Source: Pusillimonas sp. DMV24BSW_D
GTDB lineage: Bacteria; Pseudomonadota; Gammaproteobacteria; Burkholderiales; Burkholderiaceae_B
Reading direction: 5' to 3'
NCBI RefSeq assembly: GCF_011388195.1
Contig: NZ_CP049990.1
Span: 2,914,001 to 2,978,000, forward strand
DNA length: 64,000 nucleotides
Shown: in pieces, positions 53,489 through 62,664 of the stretch
Layout: each line of letters begins with the position of its first letter
Position numbering within the stretch: position 1 is the stretch's first letter
Notes under the pieces: model-generated
Database searches by the model: none
Seen by the model: the letters and a program-made list of their open reading frames with translations, nothing else
What the model was told of the DNA's origin: nothing
Translations under genes and position numbers: made by a program

Positions 53489-53503
53489 TAACTTGAGAAA
53501 ACT

Positions 53504-54490
53504 TTATTTTTTAATATTCTTGGCAGCTTCACGCAGGCTGGAAAGCGCTTCCGGTGTACGCTTGGACCAGGTGTCTTCCCATTCCACAATCTCTTCCTCG
53601 AAAAACTCGGGGCCGACATCTTTAATGGTTTTGCCCGTGCCACGCACTTTTTCTTCCCAACCCGATTCTTTTGCTTTGTACTCAGCCATCACCATATCCA
53701 GGCGCTTGCTCATGAGATCGGTAATCATTTTACGATCTTCCTCGCTCATGTCTTTCCACACCCGCGCTGAGACAACGCCCACCATCGGGAACATCATGTG
53801 ATTGGAAACAAGAATCGTATCGGCCTTTTCCCAAAACTTCAAAGCCCAAATCAGCTCGAGGTCCATATCGATGCCGTCGACCTGCCCGTTAGCCAACGCA
53901 TCGTATACAGCAGGCAATGGTAACGGTGTCGGTGCGGCGCCCAAGTCGATATAAAAATCACGAATCGGATCTAACGGCGTAATACGCAGCTTCATGCCAC
54001 TTAAGTCGTCGGCGGTCTCAACCGGCTTGGCCGTTAAGATTTGGCGCATCCCGGCCATACCGTAGCCGATGCCCACAACACCCGCTTTGGCCGGCAGCTC
54101 TTTCAACAAATTGGTTGCCGCCGGCGTTTTCAAAATTTCAGCCGCTTCGTCGACATTACGAACCAGATAAGGTGCGTACAACGCCCCCAGGTTCTCTACC
54201 CGGTTAGACGCTTCGGCGATGGTAAGAAATGCCATATCAAGGGCGCCGGTTTGCATTTGCTGAAGCATTTGCGCCTCACTACCCAATTGGCCGGCCGGAA
54301 AAACTGACACGGTATGTTTGCCACCGCTGGCTTCTTTAAGATCTTCCGCAAAGCCGTTAGCCTGCTGCGTCCAGATATGCGGGGGAGGTGTAATAAGGCC
54401 CATACGGAAATCTTTGGCCAACGCCGGTGCACTGAAAGCGCACACGCCCGCCACCGCCGCGATTAAAGTTCCAATTTTTCGTATTTTCAT
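53504..54490 (-). CDS. TRAP transporter solute-binding protein (DctP)
   Basis: Periplasmic receptor of 328 residues with a signal peptide (ending APALAKD). DctP blocks include PPPHIWTQQANGFAEDL, VFPAGQLGSEAQMLQQMQTG and MKLRITPLDPIRDFYIDLGA, with the conserved carboxylate-binding Arg. ATG 54490 has GAGGAG about 7 bases upstream and gives a clean signal peptide; the frame opens 30 bases earlier. Context suggests the ligand is an aminoaromatic or related acid. Confidence 0.92.
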   Translation of the reverse strand: MKIRKIGTLIAAVAGVCAFSAPALAKDFRMGLITPPPHIWTQQANGFAEDLKEASGGKHTVSVFPAGQLGSEAQMLQQMQTGALDMAFLTIAEASNRVENLGALYAPYLVRNVDEAAEILKTPAATNLLKELPAKAGVVGIGYGMAGMRQILTAKPVETADDLSGMKLRITPLDPIRDFYIDLGAAPTPLPLPAVYDALANGQVDGIDMDLELIWALKFWEKADTILVSNHMMFPMVGVVSARVWKDMSEEDRKMITDLMSKRLDMVMAEYKAKESGWEEKVRGTGKTIKDVGPEFFEEEIVEWEDTWSKRTPEALSSLREAAKNIKK

Positions 54491-54551
54491 TGCTGTCTCC
54501 TCGATGTTGAAAGGACTCATTTAATAAGCCCATTCTCTTGAAACTGGCGAC

Positions 54552-55544
54552 TTAAGCCAGATTAAAAAAAGTTATAGCATTGTCGTGCAGAATTTGTTGC
54601 TTTTCGTTTGAAGAAAACGATGATGCCTGCACCAAAGAACCAATAGGCTGCTCACCTAGCGGATACGGGTAGTCCGACCCCATCATGAGGCGATCGACAC
54701 CGTGTACGTCGGCCAGCAAACGCAGTGACCCCTGGTCAAAAATGGTGGCATCGCAATAAAAACGACGCGCGTATTCAGAAGGTGGACGAGGGCAATCTTT
54801 TCGCACAATATCGCGATATTTCCAGGCATTGTCGACGCGACCCAGCAAATAGGCAAAACTGCCTCCACCATGGGCGAAACAAATTTTTAACGATTCAGGA
54901 ATACGCTCCATAGCGCCCGACAAAATCAACGACAACATGCCCAACTGCGTTTCCGCGGGCATGGAAACAAGCCACGGCAACATCCATTGCTTCATGCGGC
55001 CCGGCCCACCCATCATGTCCCATGGGTGAACAAAAACCGGAATATTTTCATTGGCACAATGAATAAGAAAATCAACCAAATCCGGGTGATCAAGGTCTTT
55101 TTCACCCACATGATTACCAATTTGCACGCCCACACATCCGGCAGCCTGCGCCCGGGAGGCCTCGGCGCAAGCAAGCTTGACATCTTGCAAAGGCACTTGC
55201 GACAAAGCCTTTAAACGAGTGGGGTGATCTGCGCAAAATGCAATTGCCTGCTCATTCATTTGTGCCGCCCAATCTGCGGCTTTGGCTGGGTCCCACGTAT
55301 AACCAAACATGACTGGGGTTGAGCACACCAATTGGGTATCAACGCCCTGTTCATCGAGCTCCTTCACGCGATAGGCCGGATCCCACAACGCGCGGTACAC
55401 AGGCCGAAAAGGTTGATCCCCAAGCATAATATGGCCTTTCTGGCCGCCTTCGTCCACACGCAGCCATGCTGCTTTTTCAGCGTCCACCTTATGGGCGACG
55501 TCTTTACCAATAAGCGGAAAAAAATGAGAGTGAATATCGATCAT
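54552..55544 (-). CDS. 2-amino-3-carboxymuconate-6-semialdehyde decarboxylase (ACMSD)
   Basis: Amidohydrolase-superfamily zinc decarboxylase acting on the ring-cleavage product of 3-hydroxyanthranilate. Metal ligands fit ACMSD: His5 and His7 in DIHSHFFP, His173 in VHPWDMMGG, His225 in [15 protein letters not shown] and Asp291 in [11 protein letters not shown]. The 330 residues match bacterial ACMSD. It lies 34 bases after the dioxygenase gene, supporting the specific role over a generic amidohydrolase. Confidence 0.9.
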   Translation of the reverse strand: MIDIHSHFFPLIGKDVAHKVDAEKAAWLRVDEGGQKGHIMLGDQPFRPVYRALWDPAYRVKELDEQGVDTQLVCSTPVMFGYTWDPAKAADWAAQMNEQAIAFCADHPTRLKALSQVPLQDVKLACAEASRAQAAGCVGVQIGNHVGEKDLDHPDLVDFLIHCANENIPVFVHPWDMMGGPGRMKQWMLPWLVSMPAETQLGMLSLILSGAMERIPESLKICFAHGGGSFAYLLGRVDNAWKYRDIVRKDCPRPPSEYARRFYCDATIFDQGSLRLLADVHGVDRLMMGSDYPYPLGEQPIGSLVQASSFSSNEKQQILHDNAITFFNLA

Positions 55545-55578
55545 TCTGTAATGTCCATGCCGGAAACTTCAAGCAAGC

Positions 55579-56154
<576 letters not shown>

Positions 56155-56586
56155 TCACTCCTGATCTGAAAGCGGTTTGTATGCCGTTGCCCGCATCTCA
56201 ACCAACAGGTGAGGATGAGGCAATTGATGCACAGCCACCGTTGTGCGCGTTGGTCCGTCATGATCGAAAAACTCGGCCCAGACCTCATTAAAGCCGCCGA
56301 AATCATTCATATTCACCAGAAACACCTGAACTTCAACAAGATCTTCGAGGTCTGCACCTGCATGCTGAAGAATATCGGCGATGTTCTGGATCACGGCGCG
56401 AGTCTGAGCACGAATATCCAGATTGGTCACCCCCATGGGATCGACCTCGACACCTTCGAAGGAGTTGTCAGGCCGACGCGAACTGGTGCCCGAAACAAAA
56501 ATGAAATCGCCGGCGCGCCGATAATGCGGAAAGCGGCCCCGCGGCTTGGCTTTCCCACCAATAACCGCTGATTCTTTACTGCTCAT
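56155..56586 (-). CDS. 2-aminomuconate deaminase (RidA/YjgF family)
   Basis: A 143-residue RidA-family protein. [39 protein letters not shown] and [15 protein letters not shown] are close to the 2-aminomuconate deaminase subgroup of 3-hydroxyanthranilate and 2-nitrobenzoate pathways (NbaF type). It hydrolyses 2-aminomuconate to 4-oxalocrotonate and ammonia. First gene of the catabolic transcript; CAGGAG lies upstream of the ATG. Confidence 0.88.
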   Translation of the reverse strand: MSSKESAVIGGKAKPRGRFPHYRRAGDFIFVSGTSSRRPDNSFEGVEVDPMGVTNLDIRAQTRAVIQNIADILQHAGADLEDLVEVQVFLVNMNDFGGFNEVWAEFFDHDGPTRTTVAVHQLPHPHLLVEMRATAYKPLSDQE

Positions 56587-56713
56587 GTAAGTCTCCTGTT
56601 ATTTGCCTACTGTAGCGAACACAACTGAACGTGAATAATAAATTCTTTGGGCCCAGGTATAAGCAAATGGAATATCAGGTAACCTGCCCAGCCGGGGAAA
56701 CGCGTAACGAAAC

Positions 56714-57664
56714 TTAAGGCGATATTTGCGAAGCCACGTCGTGCAGGCTTAAAAGCAAACGTTGGGTGGCGGGCGACGCAGTTCGACCTTTTGCCAAGGT
56801 ATAACCAACATAGCCAAACGGGATATCCTGCCCCACAGGTAAAACGCTTAATAAACCAAGATGAACAAATTTAGCGGCGACTTTGTAAGGCATGATGGCG
56901 ATCATGTCGGAGTCCACTAACAAACCCAGGTTCGTCATGATTGAAACCGACTCAACAATACGGGTTGGCTTGCGCATCTTCAAGGTTTCAAAAAAGTGGT
57001 CAACCGAATGCGAGGCCTCAGATTCGGACGTCGGTAAAATCCAGTCCCAGGACTCAAGTTGTGCAACCGAAATCGTGCGACTTGCGGCCAAAGGATGTTG
57101 GCGCCCTACCACCGCGCAAAGCGTTTCGGCGTAAAGCGGAACGTGCTCATAGTCGGGGTTCTTTTCATGCAAGGGAATTAACCCCACGACCACATCAAGC
57201 TCACCCCTTGCCAGCTCAGGAAACATTTTGTCGTTGACTCCGACCCTGACCTGAACCACGACATTGGGTGCCATTTCACGCAGACGACGTACGGCGCCAG
57301 GTAACAGTTGAGCAGACGCCGCCAGTAACGTTCCAACGACAACCTGGCCGGATACGCCCGCACTCCAGGAATTCAAATCATCGGCCAGATAACGTAAGTC
57401 GGCCATGAGCGTGCGGCAGTGATTGCGCAGCATCAGGCCAAAATCTGTGGGCTGCACGCCGCGCCGGGATCGTACCAATAATATTTGCCCGAAATGCTCC
57501 TCAAGTTCCTGAATGATTTTGGTAATAGCCGGTTGCGTCATGTGCAATTCACGAGACGCAGCCAACAATGAGCCGCAACTTAGCACCCGTTCAAAAACAG
57601 CCAATTGCTGCAATTTCAAACGCCGAACCAGCGATTGATTTGAAAAACTCATCATTGACGCCAT
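56714..57664 (-). CDS. LysR-family transcriptional regulator
   Basis: A 316-residue regulator with an N-terminal winged helix (LKLQQLAVFERVLSCGSLL, MTQPAITKIIQELEEHFG) and a C-terminal effector-binding domain. It is resemblant of GbpR/PcaQ-type regulators. It lies upstream of and in the same orientation as the deaminase-dioxygenase-decarboxylase-TRAP genes and is their probable activator, with an effector unknown. The short intergenic region holds the palindrome CAGGTTACCTG. Confidence 0.88.
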   Translation of the reverse strand: MASMMSFSNQSLVRRLKLQQLAVFERVLSCGSLLAASRELHMTQPAITKIIQELEEHFGQILLVRSRRGVQPTDFGLMLRNHCRTLMADLRYLADDLNSWSAGVSGQVVVGTLLAASAQLLPGAVRRLREMAPNVVVQVRVGVNDKMFPELARGELDVVVGLIPLHEKNPDYEHVPLYAETLCAVVGRQHPLAASRTISVAQLESWDWILPTSESEASHSVDHFFETLKMRKPTRIVESVSIMTNLGLLVDSDMIAIMPYKVAAKFVHLGLLSVLPVGQDIPFGYVGYTLAKGRTASPATQRLLLSLHDVASQISP

Positions 57665-57755
57665 TTGATTGTTTTGAGCACTTAACGCGGTTTGCGCTCA
57701 AGCTGACATAAACCTTAACATTAGACTACTTCATTTTTCAGGTCATACGCTCGAC

Positions 57756-58775
57756 ATGAGTCTTCTTATAGCATTTGCTGTACTGTCTATTGCCATTTCA
57801 TTCCTTTGTTCAATACTAGAAGCTGCACTTTTATCCATCACGCCAAGCTATATCGCCCAACTCAAACTGACCAAGCCCAAATTACACGAGAAGCTGAGGG
57901 TTTTGAAAGACCGCATCGACCAACCCTTGGCCGCCATTCTTACGCTCAACACTATCGCACACACAGTCGGGGCCACAGGCGTGGGCGCGCAGGTTACCGT
58001 TGTATTCGGCAACGGTTATCTGGGTATTGCCTCGGCCGTAATGACCATCCTCATCCTAATCTTGTCTGAAATTCTGCCCAAATCAATGGGTGCGCGGTAT
58101 TGGCCGGCAATTGCCCCTTACCTGCCCGGAACACTGAACAAGATGATTTTTATCCTGAAACCATTTATTTGGTTATCCGACCGAATTATGGACCTATTCG
58201 GCGGCCCCGCCCCCGAGCACGATGTACGCCAGGAAATTAAAGCGTTGTCGATATTAGGGCGCGAAATGAACAAACTGGATGAAGACGAGCAGCGCGTGAT
58301 CGCCAACATCCTGGATTTGCACGATATGCGGATTCACGAAATCATGACGCCGCGCACCGTTTGTGAATATATTTCACCCGACATGACCATTGGCCAGTTC
58401 ACCCGCCACGTTCAGGAAAGCCAGTTTTCGCGTTATCCCGTTATCGACAAGGACGAGAACCCGCTGGGCCTTTTATTCCGTTACGACGTCATCGATGCCG
58501 ACCCCGACGCCAATATTTCAACGCTGATGAAGCCGGTCACCGTTGTTAACGAGAAAATGAGTGTCGAGAACGCCATGAGCCAATTCATTCAGGAACGACA
58601 GCATATGTTCCTTGTGTATGACGAATATGGCAGTTGGCAAGGGCTGGTCACACTGGAAGACGTCATCGAAACAATTCTGGGCAAGCCAATTATGGATGAA
58701 ACCGACGACATACCCAGCATGCGCCGTTATGCCAAACGACGTTGGAGACATCGTTTGAAGAGCCTGGAAGAATAA
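57756..58775 (+). CDS. CNNM/CorC-family membrane protein (DUF21 and CBS pair)
   Basis: A 339-residue protein with a membrane DUF21 domain (about 1-145, including SILEAALLS and AAILTLNTIAHTVGATGVG) and a cytoplasmic CBS pair (about 200-320: IMTPRTVCEYISPDMTIGQF and GLVTLEDVIETILG). The C-terminal CorC-HlyC domain of longer members is missing; the protein ends in a basic tail. Members are linked to Mg2+ or Co2+ transport; the substrate here is not shown. Confidence 0.88.
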   Translation: MSLLIAFAVLSIAISFLCSILEAALLSITPSYIAQLKLTKPKLHEKLRVLKDRIDQPLAAILTLNTIAHTVGATGVGAQVTVVFGNGYLGIASAVMTILILILSEILPKSMGARYWPAIAPYLPGTLNKMIFILKPFIWLSDRIMDLFGGPAPEHDVRQEIKALSILGREMNKLDEDEQRVIANILDLHDMRIHEIMTPRTVCEYISPDMTIGQFTRHVQESQFSRYPVIDKDENPLGLLFRYDVIDADPDANISTLMKPVTVVNEKMSVENAMSQFIQERQHMFLVYDEYGSWQGLVTLEDVIETILGKPIMDETDDIPSMRRYAKRRWRHRLKSLEE

Positions 58776-58816
58776 TAAAAAAAGTACGCGTCAGTGCAAA
58801 AGGCGGGCCATTGGCA

Positions 58817-59623
58817 TTATGCAATTCGCAAAGCCTTGCTTTGTATCATGGCAAACTCATTGAAATCCTCGTCATAGTCCCAACGTTCAATCTCACATTG
58901 GCGTGCTCCACCCGCCAAGCCATGCCGGATCAGATAGACGGAGTTGTTTGAGTCATGCCGGATACGGGTCGACACGGCAGTGCCGGCCTGAACAACCCAC
59001 ACCGGCCGCTGCAGGCTGCTAAGGGTGTCGTGCAGCCCTGAAATAAACGGACGATGAATGTGGCCACCCAGTATCAGATCGGCTCCGGCCTGCGCCCACT
59101 CGGCAACGGCTTTCTGGTGACCGCGCAGCAGATGCTCCTCATCCTCAGCGTGAATGACATAAACAGGTTGGTGCGTGACGACAATGCGCAATTGGCTTTC
59201 ATCAGCCTGTTCCAAGCGTCGGGCCACATGTTCGATCTGCCTTGCCGAAACCTCGCCTTCAATATGCCGATAACGGCGCGTTGTCCGCACACCGATAACC
59301 AGCAATTCCGGTGCATCATGAACGGGCTCAAGGTCGGAACCAAAGACCCGCCTGTAGCGCGAATAAGGTCCGAAAATGCGGGTAACCAGGTCGAACAGCG
59401 GGATATCATGATTACCGGCAATAACCAGTCGGGAAGGCACTGCCAGCCGGTCCATAAAGGCGCCGGCCGCAGCGAACTCAGCCTTGCGCGCACGCTGGGT
59501 AATATCTCCAGACAAAATCACCAATTCAGGCGCCTGGGCATGTGCCAGGCGTTCCAGTGCCTTAACGACTTGCGGCCGCTCGGTGCCGAAATGGGGGTCC
59601 GAAATATGCAGCAGCACCCTCAT
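58817..59623 (-). CDS. Metallophosphoesterase
   Basis: A 268-residue calcineurin-like phosphoesterase with all dimetal motifs: DPHFG near residue 9, SGDIT, AGNHD, VTHQPV and GGHIHRP. This layout resembles the CpdA class-III cyclic nucleotide phosphodiesterase group, but the substrate is not certain. Its ATG overlaps the stop of the lipid-kinase gene by 4 bases, so the two are coupled and may work on the same lipid phosphates. Confidence 0.88.
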   Translation of the reverse strand: MRVLLHISDPHFGTERPQVVKALERLAHAQAPELVILSGDITQRARKAEFAAAGAFMDRLAVPSRLVIAGNHDIPLFDLVTRIFGPYSRYRRVFGSDLEPVHDAPELLVIGVRTTRRYRHIEGEVSARQIEHVARRLEQADESQLRIVVTHQPVYVIHAEDEEHLLRGHQKAVAEWAQAGADLILGGHIHRPFISGLHDTLSSLQRPVWVVQAGTAVSTRIRHDSNNSVYLIRHGLAGGARQCEIERWDYDEDFNEFAMIQSKALRIA

Positions 59624-60588
59624 GGCGCGTCCAATCTTGATTCGCGACGACGTTTAATTAATAGCAGGGGTTCGGGCGCCACACGAAACTTCAGCGGTGC
59701 GTGCAGCCAAATAATCTCACCATCTGTCGCAACCTTAATGCGACGCTTACGCGCATTTCGCCACACTCCCAACGGAACAACGGTGAGACTGGGAAAACTG
59801 AAACCCTTGACATTTTCTGCGTCGGACAATCGTCCCAACGCGCCGCACGCAGCCAGCCACAACATCGCCATCGTTCCTACAGGCTTAACCGCGATTGCCG
59901 CCAGTTGGCCTTGCTTTGTTGACTCTGCCTGCGGCATACCAACCTGCTCAAGCTGAAGGCGATTATTTCCAATGAAAAGCGTCATGGTTCGAAACTGTGT
60001 TTGCGTGCCGTTTTGCTCCAACGCCATGTCCAGATATCGATGATGCCGAAATGCCGTCACCACGGCCGACCAAAGCGCCACCAGCCTGCTGCGCCCATAC
60101 CGCTGCTTGAATTTCTCACGATCTTCCAGCAATTCCGGATACAGGCCCACGCTGGCGTTGACGAGAAAAATATGGTCGTTCACCGAACCAACCTGTACCG
60201 GCACAGGGGCGCCATGCAGTAAATCGTCGAGCGCTTCGGTGATCTCTTCGGGGATACCGTGCGTGCGACCAAAGTAATTGAACGTGCCTTGCGGCACGGC
60301 CCCGAACAAACAACGACTTGCCAAGGCGGCGGCCGCCACGAAATTAATTGTCCCGTCTCCACCAACCGCCACCACAGCGCCGTGTTCCTCTTGGGCCGCT
60401 CGAATGGCTTCCTGAACCGTGGTTTCCATGCTGTTAACGTTTTCGATGACAAATATGCGATGCTTGCGCCCCGTCGAACTCATGGCGAATTCAATCGCCT
60501 GGCGCGTAGCGTCTACATTTCGTCGCCCCGAACCGCCATTAACGATAAAAAAGAGTGCGGGTTCGGGCTTACGTGATAGGGGTTGCAC
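59620..60588 (-). CDS. Diacylglycerol kinase family lipid kinase
   Basis: A 322-residue member of the DAGK catalytic family (YegS/DgkB-like): FIVNGGSGR near the N terminus and the nucleotide loop VAVGGDGTINFVAAA, then VPQGTFNYFGRTHG and the C-terminal beta domain. It phosphorylates a lipid head group; which one is unknown. The start is GTG 60588. An apparent transposon end starts 79 bases upstream of it, so native promoter sequence is cut short. Confidence 0.88.
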   Translation of the reverse strand: MQPLSRKPEPALFFIVNGGSGRRNVDATRQAIEFAMSSTGRKHRIFVIENVNSMETTVQEAIRAAQEEHGAVVAVGGDGTINFVAAAALASRCLFGAVPQGTFNYFGRTHGIPEEITEALDDLLHGAPVPVQVGSVNDHIFLVNASVGLYPELLEDREKFKQRYGRSRLVALWSAVVTAFRHHRYLDMALEQNGTQTQFRTMTLFIGNNRLQLEQVGMPQAESTKQGQLAAIAVKPVGTMAMLWLAACGALGRLSDAENVKGFSFPSLTVVPLGVWRNARKRRIKVATDGEIIWLHAPLKFRVAPEPLLLIKRRRESRLDAP

Positions 60589-60666
60589 GGTTGTCTGGAC
60601 TTTATTTTCTGTTCAATGGCATATGGTAGTTTCCCAGACGCGGAACCGCAAACGCCTGCTGCTTGC

Positions 60667-60812
60667 TGTCGATTGTCAGTGAGTTTGGAAATGCCGCTCA
60701 TTGAATATCAATAACTTACCGAACTCTTACTTATTGAGTTTAGTATCCGTTCGTCGTTCAGTTTGGAATTTTCCGTACTCTGCGTCACTGAGTTTGGAAT
60801 TTTCCGAACCCA
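60667..60812. mobile_element. Putative Tn7-like transposon end with four TnsB-type repeats
   Basis: The region begins with a TGTCGATT terminus and carries four related elements: GAGTTTGGAA at 60681, GAGTTTAGTA at 60736, CAGTTTGGAA at 60759 and GAGTTTGGAA at 60790. Three of them share the longer pattern GTCAxTGAGTTTGGAA with a CCG close behind. Spacing of 55, 23 and 31 bases is irregular, as in Tn7-like ends. The element would extend right, beyond the window; neither transposase genes nor the other end are seen. Confidence 0.6.
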
Positions 60813-61045
60813 TTGATGGCAGCTCTGCATGGATTTTTCTTGACGCAAGTAATTATGAGAAGTCCCCCTTATATCTTACTTGGCGGAGTTTTCACACAGC
60901 ATCGGCCAGGCGCGGGTCCATGCCCTAATCAGCCGAATAACAGGCAACTGCTGACCGGCCACCGATTCATACAATATGATGCACAAAACACTGTGCATTC
61001 ACGCACCTTTTAATTATTAGGCCTGCAAGCCGGAGACGCGAGCCA
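60813..61045. other. Non-coding, AT-rich stretch before the DUF4238 gene
   Basis: No gene recognised. It holds an ATGCACA/TGTGCAT inverted repeat (60979-60998) with a 6-base loop about 50 bases before the next start, a possible operator. Confidence 0.45.
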
Positions 61046-62134
61046 ATGGCAACCAACAAAAACCAGCACTTTGTTCCTCGCTGTCACTTACGTCCATTCA
61101 CGTTGGGAGCTGCTGGTCTGGCTATTAGCTTAATCAATCTTGATCGAAAAGTACTGATCCCTAATGCTCCTGTCAAAAGTCAATGCTCTAAGGACTACTT
61201 CTACGGATCTGATGAAAAGCTGGAAAGCGCAATACAGCTAATCGAATCAGGGTATGGCCGCGCCCTGAAGGATCTCGTGAGCAATAGTCGGTTTCTGTCC
61301 GAAGCAAATAAGACAGTTTTCAGTAAATTTTGGTTGTTCCAACACCTTCGGACCGAAGCTGCTGCAATAAGAGCCGTCCAACTGATGGAGTCGACAAGAA
61401 AGCTAGTAGACCTATCGCCGACTGAGTTCTCACTTAGCATCAAAGAGGCTGTACAGATTGCTTGTCGGGGATTTGTCGGCACCATGCATGAATTGGACGA
61501 CCTAAAATTTTGTGTAATAAAAAATAGTACAGGCGTACCTTTCATAACCTCAGATAACCCCGCAGTGCTTACCAATAAGTGGCGGCTCGATCAAGACAAG
61601 TCCCCCGGGCTCTCTTTTGGAGTGGGATCCGCAGGTGTGCTAGTAATCCTTCCTCTAACTCCGAAGCTATTGCTGTTGGGTTACGACGGCGACGTATACA
61701 GCGTCCCAAACGAGCGTGGCGTGATCAAACTTAAGAACCCCCGCGATGCCATTGCACTAAATCGGCACCAATTCCTTCAATGCACGGCCAACGTTTATGT
61801 ACACGACACCGCCCACGCAAACGACTTGTTCAAACACTATTCGGATATAGAGGCTACGCGACCAAAAGAACGACACGTTATCCACTACGCTCAGCTTGAC
61901 AGTAACGACCTCAGTCACACTCGCTATGTTGTGATACCGCCGGAAGCACGAGATGAGACAAAAGAAGCGATCCTGCATTCACAAGTCATACACCCTCACC
62001 CCGGAATCTGGCCAAGTCAAATTTCCATTCGCGCAAATGGATCGGTATACACAAACGGGACAGGTATTGGTTATGTCAGACTGTCCCGCGCAAGGCTCTC
62101 GTCGAGTCGGGATTTTTGGCGAGAGCGACCTTGA
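61046..62134 (+). CDS. DUF4238-family protein
   Basis: A 362-residue protein with the DUF4238 signature: NQHFVPRCHLRPFT at the N terminus, a central helical part (KFWLFQHLRTEAAAIRAVQL) and FITSDNPAV at about 172-180, then LPLTPKLLLLGYDGD. The family is widespread, often in mobile and defence-associated DNA, with unknown biochemistry. GGAG precedes the ATG by about 10 bases. It is inside the apparent transposon and its base use is more AT-rich than the core genes. Confidence 0.82.
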   Translation: MATNKNQHFVPRCHLRPFTLGAAGLAISLINLDRKVLIPNAPVKSQCSKDYFYGSDEKLESAIQLIESGYGRALKDLVSNSRFLSEANKTVFSKFWLFQHLRTEAAAIRAVQLMESTRKLVDLSPTEFSLSIKEAVQIACRGFVGTMHELDDLKFCVIKNSTGVPFITSDNPAVLTNKWRLDQDKSPGLSFGVGSAGVLVILPLTPKLLLLGYDGDVYSVPNERGVIKLKNPRDAIALNRHQFLQCTANVYVHDTAHANDLFKHYSDIEATRPKERHVIHYAQLDSNDLSHTRYVVIPPEARDETKEAILHSQVIHPHPGIWPSQISIRANGSVYTNGTGIGYVRLSRARLSSSRDFWRERP

Positions 62135-62220
62135 GTCATTAGTCATAGCTGGTAACTTAAAGGATTGGCAATCCGCCACACTGGTAGCGGCGCTTTATCC
62201 GATTGTTCCTGTTGAGTCCG

Positions 62221-62434
62221 TGACCTGTCCGGGCTTTTTCGACCCACGGCGACTTGAGACAATGGCCTCTTGTACAGTGGGAGGCACATGAAGAAGACCA
62301 GATACAACGACAAACAAATTGTTCGAATCCTGCACGAAACTGACGAGGACACAGCACGCGAGGTCGCCAAGCGCCACGGTGTAAGCGACGATTTATGCCT
62401 GGAGCAAGACATTGGGCAGTCTAGAAATGGATAG
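62221..62434 (+). mobile_element. IS3-family remnant (left end and orfA fragment)
   Basis: TGACCTGTCC at 62221 resembles the terminal repeat of IS3-family elements; 67 bases later an orfA-like start follows with GGGAGG upstream. After about 214 bases the resemblance ends, with no orfB or right end. Confidence 0.6.
62288..62434 (+). pseudogene. Truncated IS3-family OrfA (transposase helix-turn-helix)
   Basis: A 48-residue frame starting MKKTRYNDKQIVRILHE and EVAKRHGVSDD matches the N-terminal helix-turn-helix of IS3-group OrfA proteins. It then departs from the family and stops at 62434, so it is a fragment of a normal 85-100-residue OrfA. Confidence 0.65.
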
Positions 62435-62510
62435 TTATGGAACGTTAGGGTGTGGTGGACAAGATTGATTAAACTGACTCCCTAGTCCTATATTTACTTG
62501 AGAAAACGCC

Positions 62511-62633
62511 ATGTCTAGCTCAATACTAATCATCTTAGGTAGCTTGCTAGTTGTATTCCTCGGTCTTGGTATTGGATCAGCTCACCACTATTACACGAGA
62601 GAGCGACCGAAAGAAAGGGGCACGCCCAAGTGA
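62511..62633 (+). CDS. Small single-pass membrane protein, 40 residues (hypothetical)
   Basis: ATG 62511 opens a 40-residue frame: a short polar start, one hydrophobic helix (ILIILGSLLVVFLGLGIGSA) and a basic tail HHYYTRERPKERG. The stop TGA coincides with a second TGACCTGTCC motif at 62631, so the frame may have been cut by an IS insertion. Upstream GAGAAAA is a weak ribosome-binding site. It could be a small toxin or membrane peptide, or a chance or remnant ORF; no function is assigned. Confidence 0.4.
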   Translation: MSSSILIILGSLLVVFLGLGIGSAHHYYTRERPKERGTPK

Positions 62634-62660
62634 CCTGTCCGTTTTTTCAGCCCGTATTCG
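62631..62660 (+). repeat. Second copy of IS3-like end sequence
   Basis: GTGACCTGTCCG followed by a T-rich stretch and AGCCCG, in direct orientation with the copy at 62221 (410 bases apart). A probable solo IS end between the small ORF and the RT gene. Confidence 0.5.
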
Positions 62661-62664
62661 TGAC

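Noticed and set aside
60667-60812. Repeats considered as a CRISPR array
   Set aside because: Repeat copies are short and diverged, spacing is irregular (55, 23, 31), and no cas genes are visible. A transposon end fits better.
60701-61013. Two short frames (66 and 75 codons) in the transposon end
   Set aside because: No start signal, no conserved features, and they run through the repeat array.
61046-62134. DUF4238 gene as a retron effector in the RT operon
   Set aside because: The two genes converge on opposite strands with IS remnants between them, so an operonic effector relationship is not supported by layout.
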